A DNA stretch of 64,000 bases, from NCBI GenBank assembly GCA_028292485.1, contig JAQGMG010000022.1, forward strand, positions 62,001-126,000, given 5' to 3'. Source of the stretch: Rhodocyclales bacterium. Lineage in GTDB: Bacteria; Pseudomonadota; Gammaproteobacteria; Burkholderiales; Rhodocyclaceae. Each line of letters opens with the position of its first letter. The first letter of the stretch is position 1. Positions 1 to 12,414 of this stretch are shown here, one piece after another. The position numbers were made by a program, and so were the translations under genes. Under the pieces are notes generated by a model. It did not search any database. It was not told the origin of the DNA and saw only the letters and a list, made by a program, of their open reading frames with translations.

Positions 1-1031
1 TTGAACACCTTCACGCCAGTCGGCACGGCGATCAGCATCGTCATGTACATGAAAGCGATCTGCGTCACTGCCGGCATGCCGGTGGTGAACATGTGATGCG
101 CCCACACGACGAATGACAGGATGGCGATGGAAGCGGTTGCATAAACCATCGAGGCGTAGCCGAACAGCGGCTTGCGCGCGAAGGCCGGCACGATCTGCGA
201 GACGATGCCGAACGCCGGCAGAATCATGATGTACACCTCTGGATGCCCGAAGAACCAGAACACGTGCTGATACAGAACCGGATCACCGCCACCGGCAGCA
301 TTGAAGAACGAGGTGCCGAAGTGGCGATCGGTCAGCAGCATGGTCACGGCGCCAGCCAGCACCGGCATCACGGCAATCAGCAGGTAGGCGGTGATCAGCC
401 AGGTCCAGGCGAACATCGGCATCTTCATCAAGGTCATGCCGGGCGCGCGCATGTTGAGGATGGTCACGACGATGTTGATGGCGCCCATGATCGACGAGGC
501 GCCCATGATGTGCACTGCGAAGATCGTCATGTCCATGCCCATGCCCATTTGCAGGGACAGCGGCGCGTACAGCGTCCAGCCCGCAGCGGAAGCACCACCA
601 GGCACGAAGAAAGAACTCACCAGCAGCAATGCAGCCGGCGGCAGCAGCCAGAACGACCAGTTGTTCATGCGCGCAAATGCCATGTCGGGCGCGCCGATCA
701 TCAAGGGAATCATCCAGTTCGCGAAGCCGACGAAGGCCGGCATGATCGCGCCAAACACCATGATCAGGCCGTGCATGGTGGTGAGCTGGTTGAAGAATTC
801 GGGGCGTACGATCTGCAGACCGGGCTGGAACAACTCGGCGCGGATGGTCAATGCCAGCACACCGCCGGTAAGGAACATGATGAAACTGAAGAACAGGTAC
901 AGCGTGCCAATATCCTTGTGGTTGGTCGCTGTCATCCAGCGCCGCCAGCCAGTTGGCATATGGTGGTCGTGATCGTGACCATCGTGTCCGTGGTCGTGTC
1001 CGTGAACAGCGTCAGGGGTGACTGCGCTCAT
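1..1031 (-). CDS. ctaD: cytochrome c oxidase subunit I, 5' part only (runs off the window)
   Basis: Catalytic haem-copper subunit of an aa3-type oxidase that reduces O2 and pumps protons across the inner membrane. Translating the minus strand from ATG at 1031 gives about 343 residues with family landmarks: [11 protein letters not shown] near the start, the [14 protein letters not shown] haem-ligand helix, and [10 protein letters not shown] with the Cu-B His and cross-linked Tyr region. Residues 10-24 are a His/Asp-rich stretch ([15 protein letters not shown]), a natural extension seen in related bacterial CtaD proteins. It lies 40 bases downstream of ctaC on the same strand, so the two are cotranscribed. 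The C-terminal part lies outside the window. Confidence 0.97.
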   Translation of the reverse strand, partial: MSAVTPDAVHGHDHGHDGHDHDHHMPTGWRRWMTATNHKDIGTLYLFFSFIMFLTGGVLALTIRAELFQPGLQIVRPEFFNQLTTMHGLIMVFGAIMPAFVGFANWMIPLMIGAPDMAFARMNNWSFWLLPPAALLLVSSFFVPGGASAAGWTLYAPLSLQMGMGMDMTIFAVHIMGASSIMGAINIVVTILNMRAPGMTLMKMPMFAWTWLITAYLLIAVMPVLAGAVTMLLTDRHFGTSFFNAAGGGDPVLYQHVFWFFGHPEVYIMILPAFGIVSQIVPAFARKPLFGYASMVYATASIAILSFVVWAHHMFTTGMPAVTQIAFMYMTMLIAVPTGVKVF

Positions 1032-1071
1032 GTTCAGCTCCTGTGGAAATTCTTTGATTTGATAAGGCGAA

Positions 1072-1947
1072 TCAGCTGGCCGACGCTGCTGCGGGCTTGG
1101 GTTCGGAGGCCGCCGACGGGGCAGCCTTGTCTGTCGTGGCAGGCGCAGATGCAGCAGCCGGCGGCGCAGCCTTCGCAGCTACCCATTCGGTATAGGCCTG
1201 TTGCGAAACCACGCGCACGACGATAGGCATGAAGCCGTGGTCCTTGCCGCACAGCTCGGCACAATTGCCGCGGAAGACACCTTCCTTCTCGGCCTTGAAC
1301 CATACATCGCGAATGAAGCCGGGAATGGCATCCTGCTTTACGCCGAAGGCCGGCACCCACCATGCGTGGATGACGTCCTGCGCTGTCAGCAGCACACGTA
1401 CCTTCTTGCCAATCGGCACGACAACTTCGTTGTCGACTTCGAGCAGATAGTTGTCGCCCTTCCACTCGCCCTGATCGATCTGCGCGCGCGGTGTCGACAG
1501 CGTGGACAGGAAGCTGATGCCCTGGCCCTCACCCTGCATGTAGTCATAGCCCCACTTCCACTGGTAGCCAGTGGCCTTGATGGTGATCTCGGGGTTGGAT
1601 GTGTCCTTCATGGCCAGCACCGTCTTGGTGGCCGGCCAGGCCATGCCCAGCAGGATCACGACCGGAACGATTGTCCAGAGGATTTCAACCGTGGTGCTTT
1701 CGTGGAATGTTGCAGCAACCGCGCCCTTCGATTTGCGGTGGGCGAAGACGGAATAGAACATCACGCCGAACACTGCCACGAAAATGACGACGCAAATCCA
1801 GAACATCAGCATATGCAGGCCGAAAATATCCTCGGCGAGATGCGTGACGGGATGCTGGAAATTGTACTGGCCGTCCAGCGCAAATGCTGGCGCCATAGCC
1901 AGCACAACCCCGATAAGAGATGCCGTGCGTACTACCGTTTTTTTCAT
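1072..1947 (-). CDS. ctaC: cytochrome c oxidase subunit II
   Basis: Carries the binuclear Cu-A centre that accepts electrons from cytochrome c and passes them to subunit I. The ATG at 1947 gives 291 residues starting [13 protein letters not shown], with a signal peptide ending near AFA, two transmembrane helices and a periplasmic cupredoxin domain. Cu-A ligands are visible in [13 protein letters not shown] and in the preceding [14 protein letters not shown] stretch. The reading frame stays open 24 codons upstream, but that extension looks non-coding. The last about 32 residues are an Ala/Pro/Ser-rich tail and, unlike many betaproteobacterial homologues, no fused cytochrome c domain is present. 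It is the first gene of the cta operon seen here. Confidence 0.96.
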   Translation of the reverse strand: MKKTVVRTASLIGVVLAMAPAFALDGQYNFQHPVTHLAEDIFGLHMLMFWICVVIFVAVFGVMFYSVFAHRKSKGAVAATFHESTTVEILWTIVPVVILLGMAWPATKTVLAMKDTSNPEITIKATGYQWKWGYDYMQGEGQGISFLSTLSTPRAQIDQGEWKGDNYLLEVDNEVVVPIGKKVRVLLTAQDVIHAWWVPAFGVKQDAIPGFIRDVWFKAEKEGVFRGNCAELCGKDHGFMPIVVRVVSQQAYTEWVAAKAAPPAAASAPATTDKAAPSAASEPKPAAASAS

Positions 1948-2251
1948 GTTATTGAACACCTTTGTCGCAAGCCCGGGAGCAGCGCCGAAACACCTGACGA
2001 CGTGCCAGCTGTGCCACACATTTGCGAGATGAACATGCCTGGTCGATTTGGAGAGCCACGCACCGCATTGCCGCGGACGTGATTTTGATCAGCGCGGATT
2101 TTCGCACAGCCTTGAAATGCGCGGCAAGAAAATTGATGAAAACCAGAAGATGCCGCATTGGCGCGGGACATCGAGGCGCACTTCCGGCGCGCCTTTCGGC
2201 AGAAACTGTCCATTAATCGCGTGCGTATTGGCCATACAGCCCCAGACAGTT
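1948..2251. other. intergenic region upstream of ctaC
   Basis: A 304-base gap between ctaC and the response regulator gene, both on the minus strand. It must hold the ctaC promoter and the end of the regulator transcript. I see no convincing hairpin with a T-run and no clear -35/-10 pair. The open frames crossing it have no family features. Confidence 0.5.
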
Positions 2252-3131
2252 TCACGCCAGCTGCAGATTGCGTGCCGCCGCCGCCGCTGCCGTGCGCGTT
2301 TCGACACCCAATTTTTCAAAAATGTGTTCCAGGTGCTTATTGACCGTGCGCGGGCTCATACCAAGGATGTCCGCGATATCGCGATTGGTCTTGCCGCGCG
2401 ACACCCACAGCAGCACCTCACCTTCGCGCGCGGTCAACTGTGGTGGATTCCAGGCGCCGGCACCGGAATTTGCCTCGTTGCGACTGAGGGCAACGATACC
2501 GATCATCTGGTCGGCCTCGGTCACGCGGCGCACGCGCAGCTTGCCGCCAGTCAGGGAAATCAGGCACTCATCCTGATTGTTCCTCAGCGTCAGCATGGCA
2601 TGCAGAGGCGCAGCGACCGCGTCTCCCTCGCCCAGTGGCAAATCGCCTTGCAGATCGCGCAACAGCTGACGTGCGGCATCGTTGGCCCACAGCAAGCGCG
2701 TGCCGTCCGTGGCCAGCATGGCGATATCGGCCGCGTTCACCGCTTCGCGCGTCGCTCGTACGAGCCGCGCGGTGCGTGTGTGCGCCTGCAAGCGGGCGAT
2801 CACTTCAAGCGGCGCCACCGGTTTGGTGACGTAGTCGTTGCCGCCAACCTCGAAGCCGCGCACGATGTGTTCGGTTTCGCCAAGCCCGGTCATGAAGACC
2901 ACTGGCATATCGTCGAAGCGGGCGCGAATCTGGCAGCAGGTCTCGAAACCGTCCATGCCAGGCATCTGCACGTCGAGCAGGATGGCGCCGGGCGCATGCA
3001 GATCAAGATGGCGCAGCGCGTCGGGGCCGCTGCGCGCGGTATGCACCTTGAGCCCGGCAGCTTCGAGCTCCTGCTTGAGCAGCGCGATGGTATCTGCGCT
3101 GTCGTCCACCACCAGCACATCACAGCAGTCG

Positions 3132-3145
<14 letters not shown>
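2252..3145 (-). CDS. response regulator, receiver plus LuxR-type DNA-binding domain
   Basis: Likely the transcription factor partner of the NCS1-fused kinase encoded just upstream. It has 297 residues. The receiver (about 8-125) has acidic DD at 14-15, phospho-acceptor Asp58 in LLDVQMPG and Lys108 in VTKP. A central PAS-like linker (about 130-215) follows. The C-terminal LuxR/GerE helix-turn-helix lies at about 230-285 (LTAREGEVL ... TNRDIADILGMSPRTVNKHL). The ATG at 3145 lies inside the 3' end of the kinase gene (14-base overlap), so the pair is translationally coupled. The divergent amide/urea transporter operon is the probable target, by context only. The receiver-linker-LuxR layout is larger than a NarL-type regulator. 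Confidence 0.88.
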
Positions 3146-6578
<3,433 letters not shown>

Positions 6579-6672
6579 TTGCGTACAGCTCCCTGGCTTT
6601 TGTATGGGTTCATCAGGCAAGGGTTGTGCCTGTGCACTTAAGCGGTGCAACGCGTGGCAGCACGCGAGATGC

Positions 6673-6770
6673 CCGTTCGTGCTGAGCGTAAGGAGCAAAG
6701 CGAGTGAAGTCGAAGCATGGGCACACTGGCCCACACTTCGACTTCGTTTCACTACGCTCAGTGCGAACGG
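6673..6770. repeat. dispersed inverted repeat (CCGTTCG...CTGAGCGTA type)
   Basis: Begins CCGTTCGTGCTGAGCGTAAG and ends CTACGCTCAGTGCGAACGG, with inner arms GAAGTCGAAG and CTTCGACTTC, so the whole unit can fold into a long hairpin. Related copies occur at 15201-15328 and 21495-21616. It is a dispersed intergenic repeat, not a gene. Confidence 0.8.
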
Positions 6771-6862
6771 TCAGGTGGCGCCCTCACGCACAGCGTCGTT
6801 TTTTCGCCCTGCTTGCCACGCTCGCCGCCTCTCCCATGACGCTGCGAATAATGTCCTCCACT

Positions 6863-6908
6863 CATGCGTAGTGCAGTACGTCAAACAACGTATTTGTCGC
6901 TACGCATG
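6863..6908. promoter_or_regulatory. possible operator upstream of urtA
   Basis: Perfect 9-base inverted repeat CATGCGTAG / CTACGCATG with 28 bases between arms, 66 bases before the urtA start. Such spacing could be two half-sites for a dimeric regulator or a leader hairpin. No known consensus was matched; assignment rests on position alone. Confidence 0.25.
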
Positions 6909-6973
6909 CTCCCTTGAAGATGCATTCCAACAACGCAACAGGTGATGCGTTGGCATTCAACAGGGAGAGAGCA

Positions 6974-8227
6974 ATGAGCCACGACCAGCACAATCGAACG
7001 TCCCCTCGCCGCAGAATCATGCAAGGCCTCATGGTCCTGCCGCTGATCGCGCTGCCCGCGCTGAGCTTCGGCGCCAACCCGCCGACCGCGCAGGTCAACA
7101 CCACGAAACTCGCCGTGACCGATACCGAAGTCACTGTCGGCCAATTGCACTCCGCAACCGGCACGATGGCGATTTCCGAAACCGGCTCGATCCAGGCCGA
7201 GCAACTTGCCATCGACCAGATCAACGCCATGGGCGGTGTGCTCGGTCGCAAGATCAAGGTGATCAAGGAAGACGGTGCATCCGACTGGCCGACCTTCGCC
7301 GAAAAGTCGAAGAAGCTGCTGATCAACGACAAGGTCGCTGCCGTGTTCGGCTGCTGGACCTCCGCCTCACGCAAGGCCGTGCTGCCGATCTTCGAGAAGG
7401 AAAACGGCATGCTGTACTACCCGACCTTCTATGAAGGCCTGGAGCAATCCAAGAACGTGATCTACACGGGACAGGAAGCCACGCAACAGATCCTGTGGGG
7501 CCTCGACTGGGTGTCGAAAGAGAAGAAGGCAAAAACCTACTTCCTCGTCGGCTCCGACTACATCTGGCCACGTACCTCGATGAAGATCGCGCGCAAGCAC
7601 ATCGAAGGTCACCTGGCAGGCAGCAAGGTCGTGGGTGAAGAGTACTACCCGCTCGGCCACACCAACTTCAACTCCCTGATCAACAAGATCAAGGCAGCAA
7701 AACCCGATGTCATTTTCATCGCGGTAGTGGGCGGCTCCAACGTGTCCTTCTACAAGCAGCTCAAAGCCGCGGGTGTCACGGCTGCCAAGCAAACGTTGCT
7801 CACCATCTCGGTGACCGAGGATGAAGTGCTCGGCATCGGCGGTGAAAACATGCAGGGCTTCTACGCCTCGATGAAGTATTTCCAGTCGCTCGACAACGCC
7901 AACAACAAGAAATTTGTTGAAGCCTTCAAGGCCAAGTACGGCGCCAAGGCTGTGATCGGCGACGTTACCCAGGCTGCATACCTCGGCCCATGGCTGTGGA
8001 AAGCAACCGTCGAGAAGGCCGGCAGCTTCGATGTCGACAAGATCGCCGCAGCATCCAAGGACATCGAGTTCAAGGGCGCACCTGAAGGCTACGTGAAGGT
8101 CCACGAAAATCATCACCTGTGGAGCAAGACGCGTATCGGTCAGGCACAGGCGGATGGTCAGTTCAAGGTTGTGGCCGAGTCGCCAGAACTCATCGAACCG
8201 AATCCGTTCCCGAAGGGCTACCAATAA
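6974..8227 (+). CDS. urtA: urea/short-chain amide ABC transporter, substrate-binding protein (UrtA/FmdD type)
   Basis: Periplasmic binding protein that delivers urea or small amides to the UrtBC permease. The ATG at 6974 has AGGGAGAGA just upstream and gives 417 residues. The N-terminus SPRRRIMQG followed by a hydrophobic stretch ending SFGA resembles a Tat signal, though not perfectly. Family landmarks are AVFGCWTSASRKAVLP, YYPTFYEGLEQSKNV, YTGQEATQQI and GSDYIWPRT. It is first in the five-gene order urtABCDE, and the formamidase and amidase genes that follow argue that amides are substrates along with or in place of urea. Known relatives are cyanobacterial UrtA and Methylophilus FmdD. Confidence 0.93.
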   Translation: MSHDQHNRTSPRRRIMQGLMVLPLIALPALSFGANPPTAQVNTTKLAVTDTEVTVGQLHSATGTMAISETGSIQAEQLAIDQINAMGGVLGRKIKVIKEDGASDWPTFAEKSKKLLINDKVAAVFGCWTSASRKAVLPIFEKENGMLYYPTFYEGLEQSKNVIYTGQEATQQILWGLDWVSKEKKAKTYFLVGSDYIWPRTSMKIARKHIEGHLAGSKVVGEEYYPLGHTNFNSLINKIKAAKPDVIFIAVVGGSNVSFYKQLKAAGVTAAKQTLLTISVTEDEVLGIGGENMQGFYASMKYFQSLDNANNKKFVEAFKAKYGAKAVIGDVTQAAYLGPWLWKATVEKAGSFDVDKIAAASKDIEFKGAPEGYVKVHENHHLWSKTRIGQAQADGQFKVVAESPELIEPNPFPKGYQ

Positions 8228-8234
8228 CCTGAAC

Positions 8235-8260
8235 GTCATTCCCGCGAAAGCGGGAATGAC
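8235..8260. repeat. dRS3-like palindrome, single unit
   Basis: GTCATTCCCGCGAAAGCGGGAATGAC, a perfect palindrome-like hairpin between urtA and urtB. Its core is ATTCCC-N8-GGGAAT. Starts 7 bases after the urtA stop, where it could act as a 3' stabilising or attenuating hairpin. Confidence 0.9.
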
Positions 8261-8323
8261 GGAATTACGTTGCACAAGGTTTCAGTTTCAACGTTGCAGT
8301 TTCAGCACTCAGGGGGATACACC

Positions 8324-9238
8324 ATGTCAGTTTCCGAAATGCTCAACATCGGGATGATGCAGGGCTTCGCAGGCCTCAGCCTGTTTGCCGTGCTGCTGCT
8401 CATGGGTCTGGGCCTCGCCATCATCTTCGGTCAGATGGGTGTGATCAACATGGCGCATGGCGAGTTCATGACCATCGGCGCCTACACCATTTTCCTGTTC
8501 TCTACTGTGAGCGAGAATTACTTTCCCAAGTTCGTACAGTCCTACTTCATTTTCGCTATCGTCGCGGCATTCTTCATTGCCTTCGCCCTGGGCTGGTTTA
8601 TTGAGTGGGCACTCATTCGTCATCTCTACAAACGTCCGCTGGACACCCTGCTTGCCACCTGGGGCGTATCGCTCGGCATGCAGCAATGCTTCCGTACCTT
8701 CATCGGCCCGAAGGAAGTCAGCCCGACGCTGCCCGACTGGCTGATGGGCTCCTGGTCGCCGCACGAAGGTCTCGACATTCCCATCAACGGCATGTTCGTG
8801 ATGGTCCTCACGCTGGTCGTCACCGGCGGCGTGCTGATTGCGTTGTACAAATCACGCTGGGGTCTGCGGGTTCGCGCCACGGTCGCCAATCGCACCATGG
8901 CAAATTCCATCGGCATCAATACCAAGAAGACAGACCGCCTGACTTACGCCATCGGTTGCGGCATTGCCGGCATCGCCGGCGCGGCATTTACCACCATCGG
9001 TTCCACAGGCCCCACCAGCGGCTCGCTCTACATCGTCGACGCTTTCCTCGTCGTGACATTCGGTGGTGCCGCCAGCCTGCTCGGCACCGTGGCTTCGGCC
9101 TTCGGCATTGCGCAGATGCAATCGATCAGCGAGTTCTTCATGACCGGCTCGATGGCCAAGGTACTCACGCTGCTGACCATCGTGATCATTCTCATGATGC
9201 GACCTCAAGGGCTCTTCGCTTCCAAGATCCGTCGCTAG
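8324..9238 (+). CDS. urtB: urea/amide ABC transporter, permease UrtB
   Basis: Inner-membrane permease of the HAAT (branched-chain-amino-acid-like) family, partner of UrtC. The ATG at 8324 follows AGGGGGATACACC and gives 304 residues, the usual size of LivH-type permeases. About eight hydrophobic helices are visible, with family motifs GLGLAIIFGQMGVINMAHGE near residue 30 and TFGGAASLLGTVASAFGI near 250. The frame opens 18 codons earlier, but that segment lies in the repeat-bearing gap and lacks a ribosome site. Separated from urtA by 96 bases holding one palindromic repeat. Confidence 0.93.
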   Translation: MSVSEMLNIGMMQGFAGLSLFAVLLLMGLGLAIIFGQMGVINMAHGEFMTIGAYTIFLFSTVSENYFPKFVQSYFIFAIVAAFFIAFALGWFIEWALIRHLYKRPLDTLLATWGVSLGMQQCFRTFIGPKEVSPTLPDWLMGSWSPHEGLDIPINGMFVMVLTLVVTGGVLIALYKSRWGLRVRATVANRTMANSIGINTKKTDRLTYAIGCGIAGIAGAAFTTIGSTGPTSGSLYIVDAFLVVTFGGAASLLGTVASAFGIAQMQSISEFFMTGSMAKVLTLLTIVIILMMRPQGLFASKIRR

Positions 9239-9276
9239 GAGCAACACGATGCCGCGAAACACAAATCTTCCAATAC

Positions 9277-9361
9277 GTCATTCCCGCGAAAGCGGGAATC
9301 CACCCCCACCCTCAATGCAAGTTAGTGCTTGTAAGTGGATTCCCGCTTTCGCGGGAATGAC
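9277..9361. repeat. dRS3-like repeat pair (inverted)
   Basis: Two copies of GTCATTCCCGCGAAAGCGGGAATCCAC in inverted orientation with a short variable loop, filling most of the urtB-urtC gap. Each arm is itself a hairpin, and the two arms pair with each other. Confidence 0.9.
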
Positions 9362-9401
9362 GAAATTGTTGAGCCAGTAACGGCTGCACCGGAGATTCAT
9401 C

Positions 9402-10643
9402 ATGCAAAAGATTAAAACCTGGATAGACCAACGCGGCCTCAACGGCTTCATCATTCTCGCCATCCTGCTCGCCGTGGTCTTCCCGCTGGCGATGGACATT
9501 TTCCGCCTCAACCTCGTCGGCAAGTACCTGACCTACGGTTTCGTCGCCATCGGCCTGGTGATGTGCTGGGGCTACGGCGGCGTGCTGAGCCTGGGTCAGG
9601 GCGTGTTCTTCGGCCTTGGCGGTTATGCCATGGCCATGTTCATGAAACTCGAAGCGTCGGACCCGATCACCACCAAGATCCAGTCGACGCCCGGCATTCC
9701 CGACTTCATGGACTGGAACCAGATCACCGCATTGCCGATGTTCTGGAAGCCGTTCCAGCACCTGCCGTTAGCACTGCTGGCGGTGATCGTTGTGCCGACG
9801 CTGCTTGCATTCATCATCAGCTTCGCAATGTTCAAGCGTCGTGTCGGTGGCGTGTACTTCGCCATCATCACCCAGGCCGTCGCGCTGATCGTCACCGTGC
9901 TCATCATCGGCCAGCAAGGTTATACCGGTGGCGTAAACGGCATCACCGACCTGAAGACGATGCTCGGCTGGGACACGCGCACCAATAGCGCCAAGTACAT
10001 CCTCTACTTCGTAACGGTCGGCCTGCTACTCGGCAGCATCTACCTGTGTCACTGGATCCAGAAGAGCAAGCTCGGCACCCTGCTGCTGGCCATGCGCGAC
10101 AAGGAAGACCGCGTGCGCTTTTCCGGCTATGACGTTGCCATGTTCAAGGTCTTTGCCTTCTGCCTTGCGGCGATGCTCGCTGGCATTGGCGGCGCGATGT
10201 TCACGCTGCAAGTCGGCTTCATGTCGGCGAGCTTCGTCGGCATCGTGCCGAGTATCGAGATGGTGATCTTCGCCGCTGTCGGCGGGCGCATGTCGCTGGT
10301 CGGCGCGGTGTATGGAACCTTGCTGGTCAACTTCGGCAAGACCTACTTCTCGGAGAGCTTCCCTGACCTGTGGCTGTTCCTGATGGCGGGTCTGTTCATC
10401 GGCGTAGTGATGGCATTCCCGGACGGCCTGGCCGGTGTCTATACGTCACATGTCAAACCCTGGTTCATCAAGCGCATGGCCTCGGTTGGCAAGACTGGCA
10501 GCAAACCCGGTGGCACAGCCAAGGCGGCTGCCAGCGATGCCGCAGCGGAGATGACCGTATTAGAAACGCCACCGGGCACCACGCCACGCAATGTCATGCC
10601 GATCAATACCGGCCTGGGCGGCATCCAGGGGCAGTCCGCTTAA
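9402..10643 (+). CDS. urtC: urea/amide ABC transporter, permease UrtC
   Basis: Second membrane subunit of the UrtABCDE system (LivM-like). The ATG at 9402 follows GGAGATTCATC and gives 413 residues with about ten hydrophobic helices. Motifs include GYGGVLSLGQGVFFGLGGYAM, GQQGYTGGVNGITDL and AAVGGRMSLVGAVYG. The C-terminal about 65 residues after the last helix are a soluble Ala/Gly/Thr-rich tail, longer than in LivM. The next gene starts 20 bases downstream with its own ribosome site, so urtC and urtD are one transcript. Confidence 0.93.
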   Translation: MQKIKTWIDQRGLNGFIILAILLAVVFPLAMDIFRLNLVGKYLTYGFVAIGLVMCWGYGGVLSLGQGVFFGLGGYAMAMFMKLEASDPITTKIQSTPGIPDFMDWNQITALPMFWKPFQHLPLALLAVIVVPTLLAFIISFAMFKRRVGGVYFAIITQAVALIVTVLIIGQQGYTGGVNGITDLKTMLGWDTRTNSAKYILYFVTVGLLLGSIYLCHWIQKSKLGTLLLAMRDKEDRVRFSGYDVAMFKVFAFCLAAMLAGIGGAMFTLQVGFMSASFVGIVPSIEMVIFAAVGGRMSLVGAVYGTLLVNFGKTYFSESFPDLWLFLMAGLFIGVVMAFPDGLAGVYTSHVKPWFIKRMASVGKTGSKPGGTAKAAASDAAAEMTVLETPPGTTPRNVMPINTGLGGIQGQSA

Positions 10644-10663
10644 CCAAGGAACGGGAGCACATC

Positions 10664-11407
10664 ATGAGCAATACCGATTTCGTACTTGCGGTGGAAGACC
10701 TCACCGTCTCCTTCGACGGCTTCAAGGCCATCGACGCACTCAACCTCTACGTGAACCAGGGTGAGCTGCGCGTGATCATCGGGCCCAATGGTGCGGGCAA
10801 GACCACCTTGCTCGACCTGATCTGCGGCCGCACTGCAGCCAGCGCGGGCAGCATCAAGTTCAAGAACCACGAGATGACCAGACTGCCCGAATACAAAAGG
10901 GTGCGCTCGGGCATCGGGCGCAAGTTCCAGACGCCATCCATCTACGAAAACCTCAGCGTCTTCCAGAACCTCGAGGTGTCCTTTCCGCGCGGTCGTGGTG
11001 TGTTCGGTGCGCTGGCTTTCAAGTGCGATCAGGAAGTGAAAGATCAGGTACAGAAAGTCGCTCTGGAAATCGGCCTCGCCGATTCACTGGACCTCGAAGC
11101 GGGTCTGCTCTCGCACGGCCAGAAACAGTGGCTGGAGATCGGCATGTTGCTCATGCAGGACCCGGAGCTGCTGATGCTCGATGAACCCATCGCCGGCATG
11201 AGCGCACGCGAACGCGAAGTGACCGCCGACCTGCTCAAACGCATCTGCAAGAACCGCTCGATGATCGTCATCGAACACGACATGGCCTTCGTCGCGCAGA
11301 TCGCCGACAAGGTCACCGTGATGCATCAGGGAAAGATTCTCGCCGAGGGCTCGATGGACAAGGTGCAGAACGACCCGAAGGTCATTGATGTGTACTTGGG
11401 CCATTGA
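10664..11407 (+). CDS. urtD: urea/amide ABC transporter, ATP-binding protein UrtD
   Basis: Cytoplasmic ATPase (LivG-like) powering import. The ATG at 10664 gives 247 residues; the frame is open about 98 codons upstream but overlaps urtC and is not coding. Walker A is GPNGAGKTT (about residue 40), the signature region is LSHGQKQWLEIG, a variant of LSGGQ with His and Lys, and Walker B is LLMLDEPIAG. The variant signature LSHGQ is usual for UrtD. Ends YLGH, typical of the family. Confidence 0.94.
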   Translation: MSNTDFVLAVEDLTVSFDGFKAIDALNLYVNQGELRVIIGPNGAGKTTLLDLICGRTAASAGSIKFKNHEMTRLPEYKRVRSGIGRKFQTPSIYENLSVFQNLEVSFPRGRGVFGALAFKCDQEVKDQVQKVALEIGLADSLDLEAGLLSHGQKQWLEIGMLLMQDPELLMLDEPIAGMSAREREVTADLLKRICKNRSMIVIEHDMAFVAQIADKVTVMHQGKILAEGSMDKVQNDPKVIDVYLGH

Positions 11408-11429
11408 GTGGGTCATTGAAAATTTATTG

Positions 11430-11512
11430 GTCATTCCCGCGAAAGCGGGAATCCACTTCCACTTGATGCGTGCACTTACAGGTTTGTGGATTCCCGCTTT
11501 TGCGGGAATGAC
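11430..11512. repeat. dRS3-like repeat pair (inverted)
   Basis: Inverted pair of the ATTCCCGCGAAAGCGGGAAT unit in the urtD-urtE gap. The right arm has one change (CTTTTGCGG), so this copy has begun to decay. Confidence 0.9.
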
Positions 11513-11531
11513 GGAATAAGGGAGAGAAAAC

Positions 11532-12221
11532 ATGCTGAACGTAACCGACCTCCACGTGGCCTATGGCCAGAGCGAAGCACTGCACGGCATCTCGTTCGAA
11601 GCGAACAGGAACGAGACCATTGCCATCATGGGGCGCAACGGCATGGGCAAGACCACGCTGTTCAAATCGCTGATGGGCGTGCTGCCTACCAAGAGCGGCT
11701 CGATCCAGGTGGCGGGTAACGAAGTCTCGAAGGACGAGAGCTATCGTCGTGTCGCCAAGGGCATCGCTTATGTGCCGCAGGGCCGCATGATTTTCTCGAC
11801 ATTGAGCGTCGAAGAGAACATCCAGACCGGCCTTGAAAACGCGCCAGTCAAGAAAGTGCCCGAAGAGATTTATGCGCTCTTCCCCGTGCTGTGGGACATG
11901 CGCAAACGCAAGGGCGGCAATCTTTCCGGCGGCCAGCAACAGCAGCTCGCGATTGCGCGCGCGCTGGTCACCAACCCCAAGGTGCTCCTGCTCGACGAGC
12001 CTACGGAAGGGATCCAGCCTTCCATCATCAAGGACATCGCCAAAGCGCTCAACGAGATACGCAAGCTGCGCGAAATCACCATCGTGGTTTCGGAGCAGGT
12101 GCTGAGCTTCGCGATGGACGTGGCGGACCGGTTGTTCGTCATCGAGGGCGGACGTCTCGTACACGAGAGCCCGCGCGCCACGACCGACGTGGCCAGGATC
12201 AAGCAGTTTCTCTCGGTGTAG
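11532..12221 (+). CDS. urtE: urea/amide ABC transporter, ATP-binding protein UrtE
   Basis: Second ATPase (LivF-like) of the UrtABCDE transporter. The ATG at 11532 follows AAGGGAGAGAAAAC and gives 229 residues. Walker A is GRNGMGKTT (about 37-45), the signature is LSGGQQQQLAIARAL and Walker B is VLLLDEPTEGIQPS, the last being typical of UrtE. It closes the transporter block; a 193-base gap follows before fmdA, long enough for a separate promoter. Confidence 0.94.
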   Translation: MLNVTDLHVAYGQSEALHGISFEANRNETIAIMGRNGMGKTTLFKSLMGVLPTKSGSIQVAGNEVSKDESYRRVAKGIAYVPQGRMIFSTLSVEENIQTGLENAPVKKVPEEIYALFPVLWDMRKRKGGNLSGGQQQQLAIARALVTNPKVLLLDEPTEGIQPSIIKDIAKALNEIRKLREITIVVSEQVLSFAMDVADRLFVIEGGRLVHESPRATTDVARIKQFLSV

Positions 12222-12414
12222 TGAGGACGAGGGTCATGCACATTCAGTACGCAGAGGGAAAAAAGGCGCTGCGGGCCGCTGAGTATGCAACGCCCTCTAC
12301 TAGCAGCCGGGAGTCTTTTTTTCTGTTTTGACTTGCATTTATTGACGTTCTTTTTCGCAGCAGGGGACACGAGGCGCACAGCAGATCGGCCCATTCAAAT
12401 CAAGGAGGTGTGCG

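Larger units (their letters stand above)
6579..6973. other. divergent control region between sensor kinase and urtA
   Basis: A 395-base region that must hold promoters for both the kinase operon (minus) and the urt operon (plus). Its first part is occupied by a dispersed inverted repeat (6673-6770). Nearer urtA, CATGCGTAG at 6863-6871 is repeated inverted at 6900-6908 and could be an operator for the LuxR-type regulator. No clear sigma-54 or sigma-70 promoter was found. Confidence 0.5.

Noticed and set aside
243-1226. Plus-strand frame of 327 codons rich in His and Gln opposite ctaD
   Set aside because: Low-complexity shadow of ctaD, which is well supported on the other strand.
6753-6973. 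Sigma-54 promoter searched upstream of urtA
   Set aside because: No TGGCAC-N5-TTGC-like pair or GG-N10-GC in a convincing setting was found.
7367-8275. Minus-strand frame of 302 codons opposite urtA
   Set aside because: Antisense shadow; UrtA motifs are clear on the plus strand.
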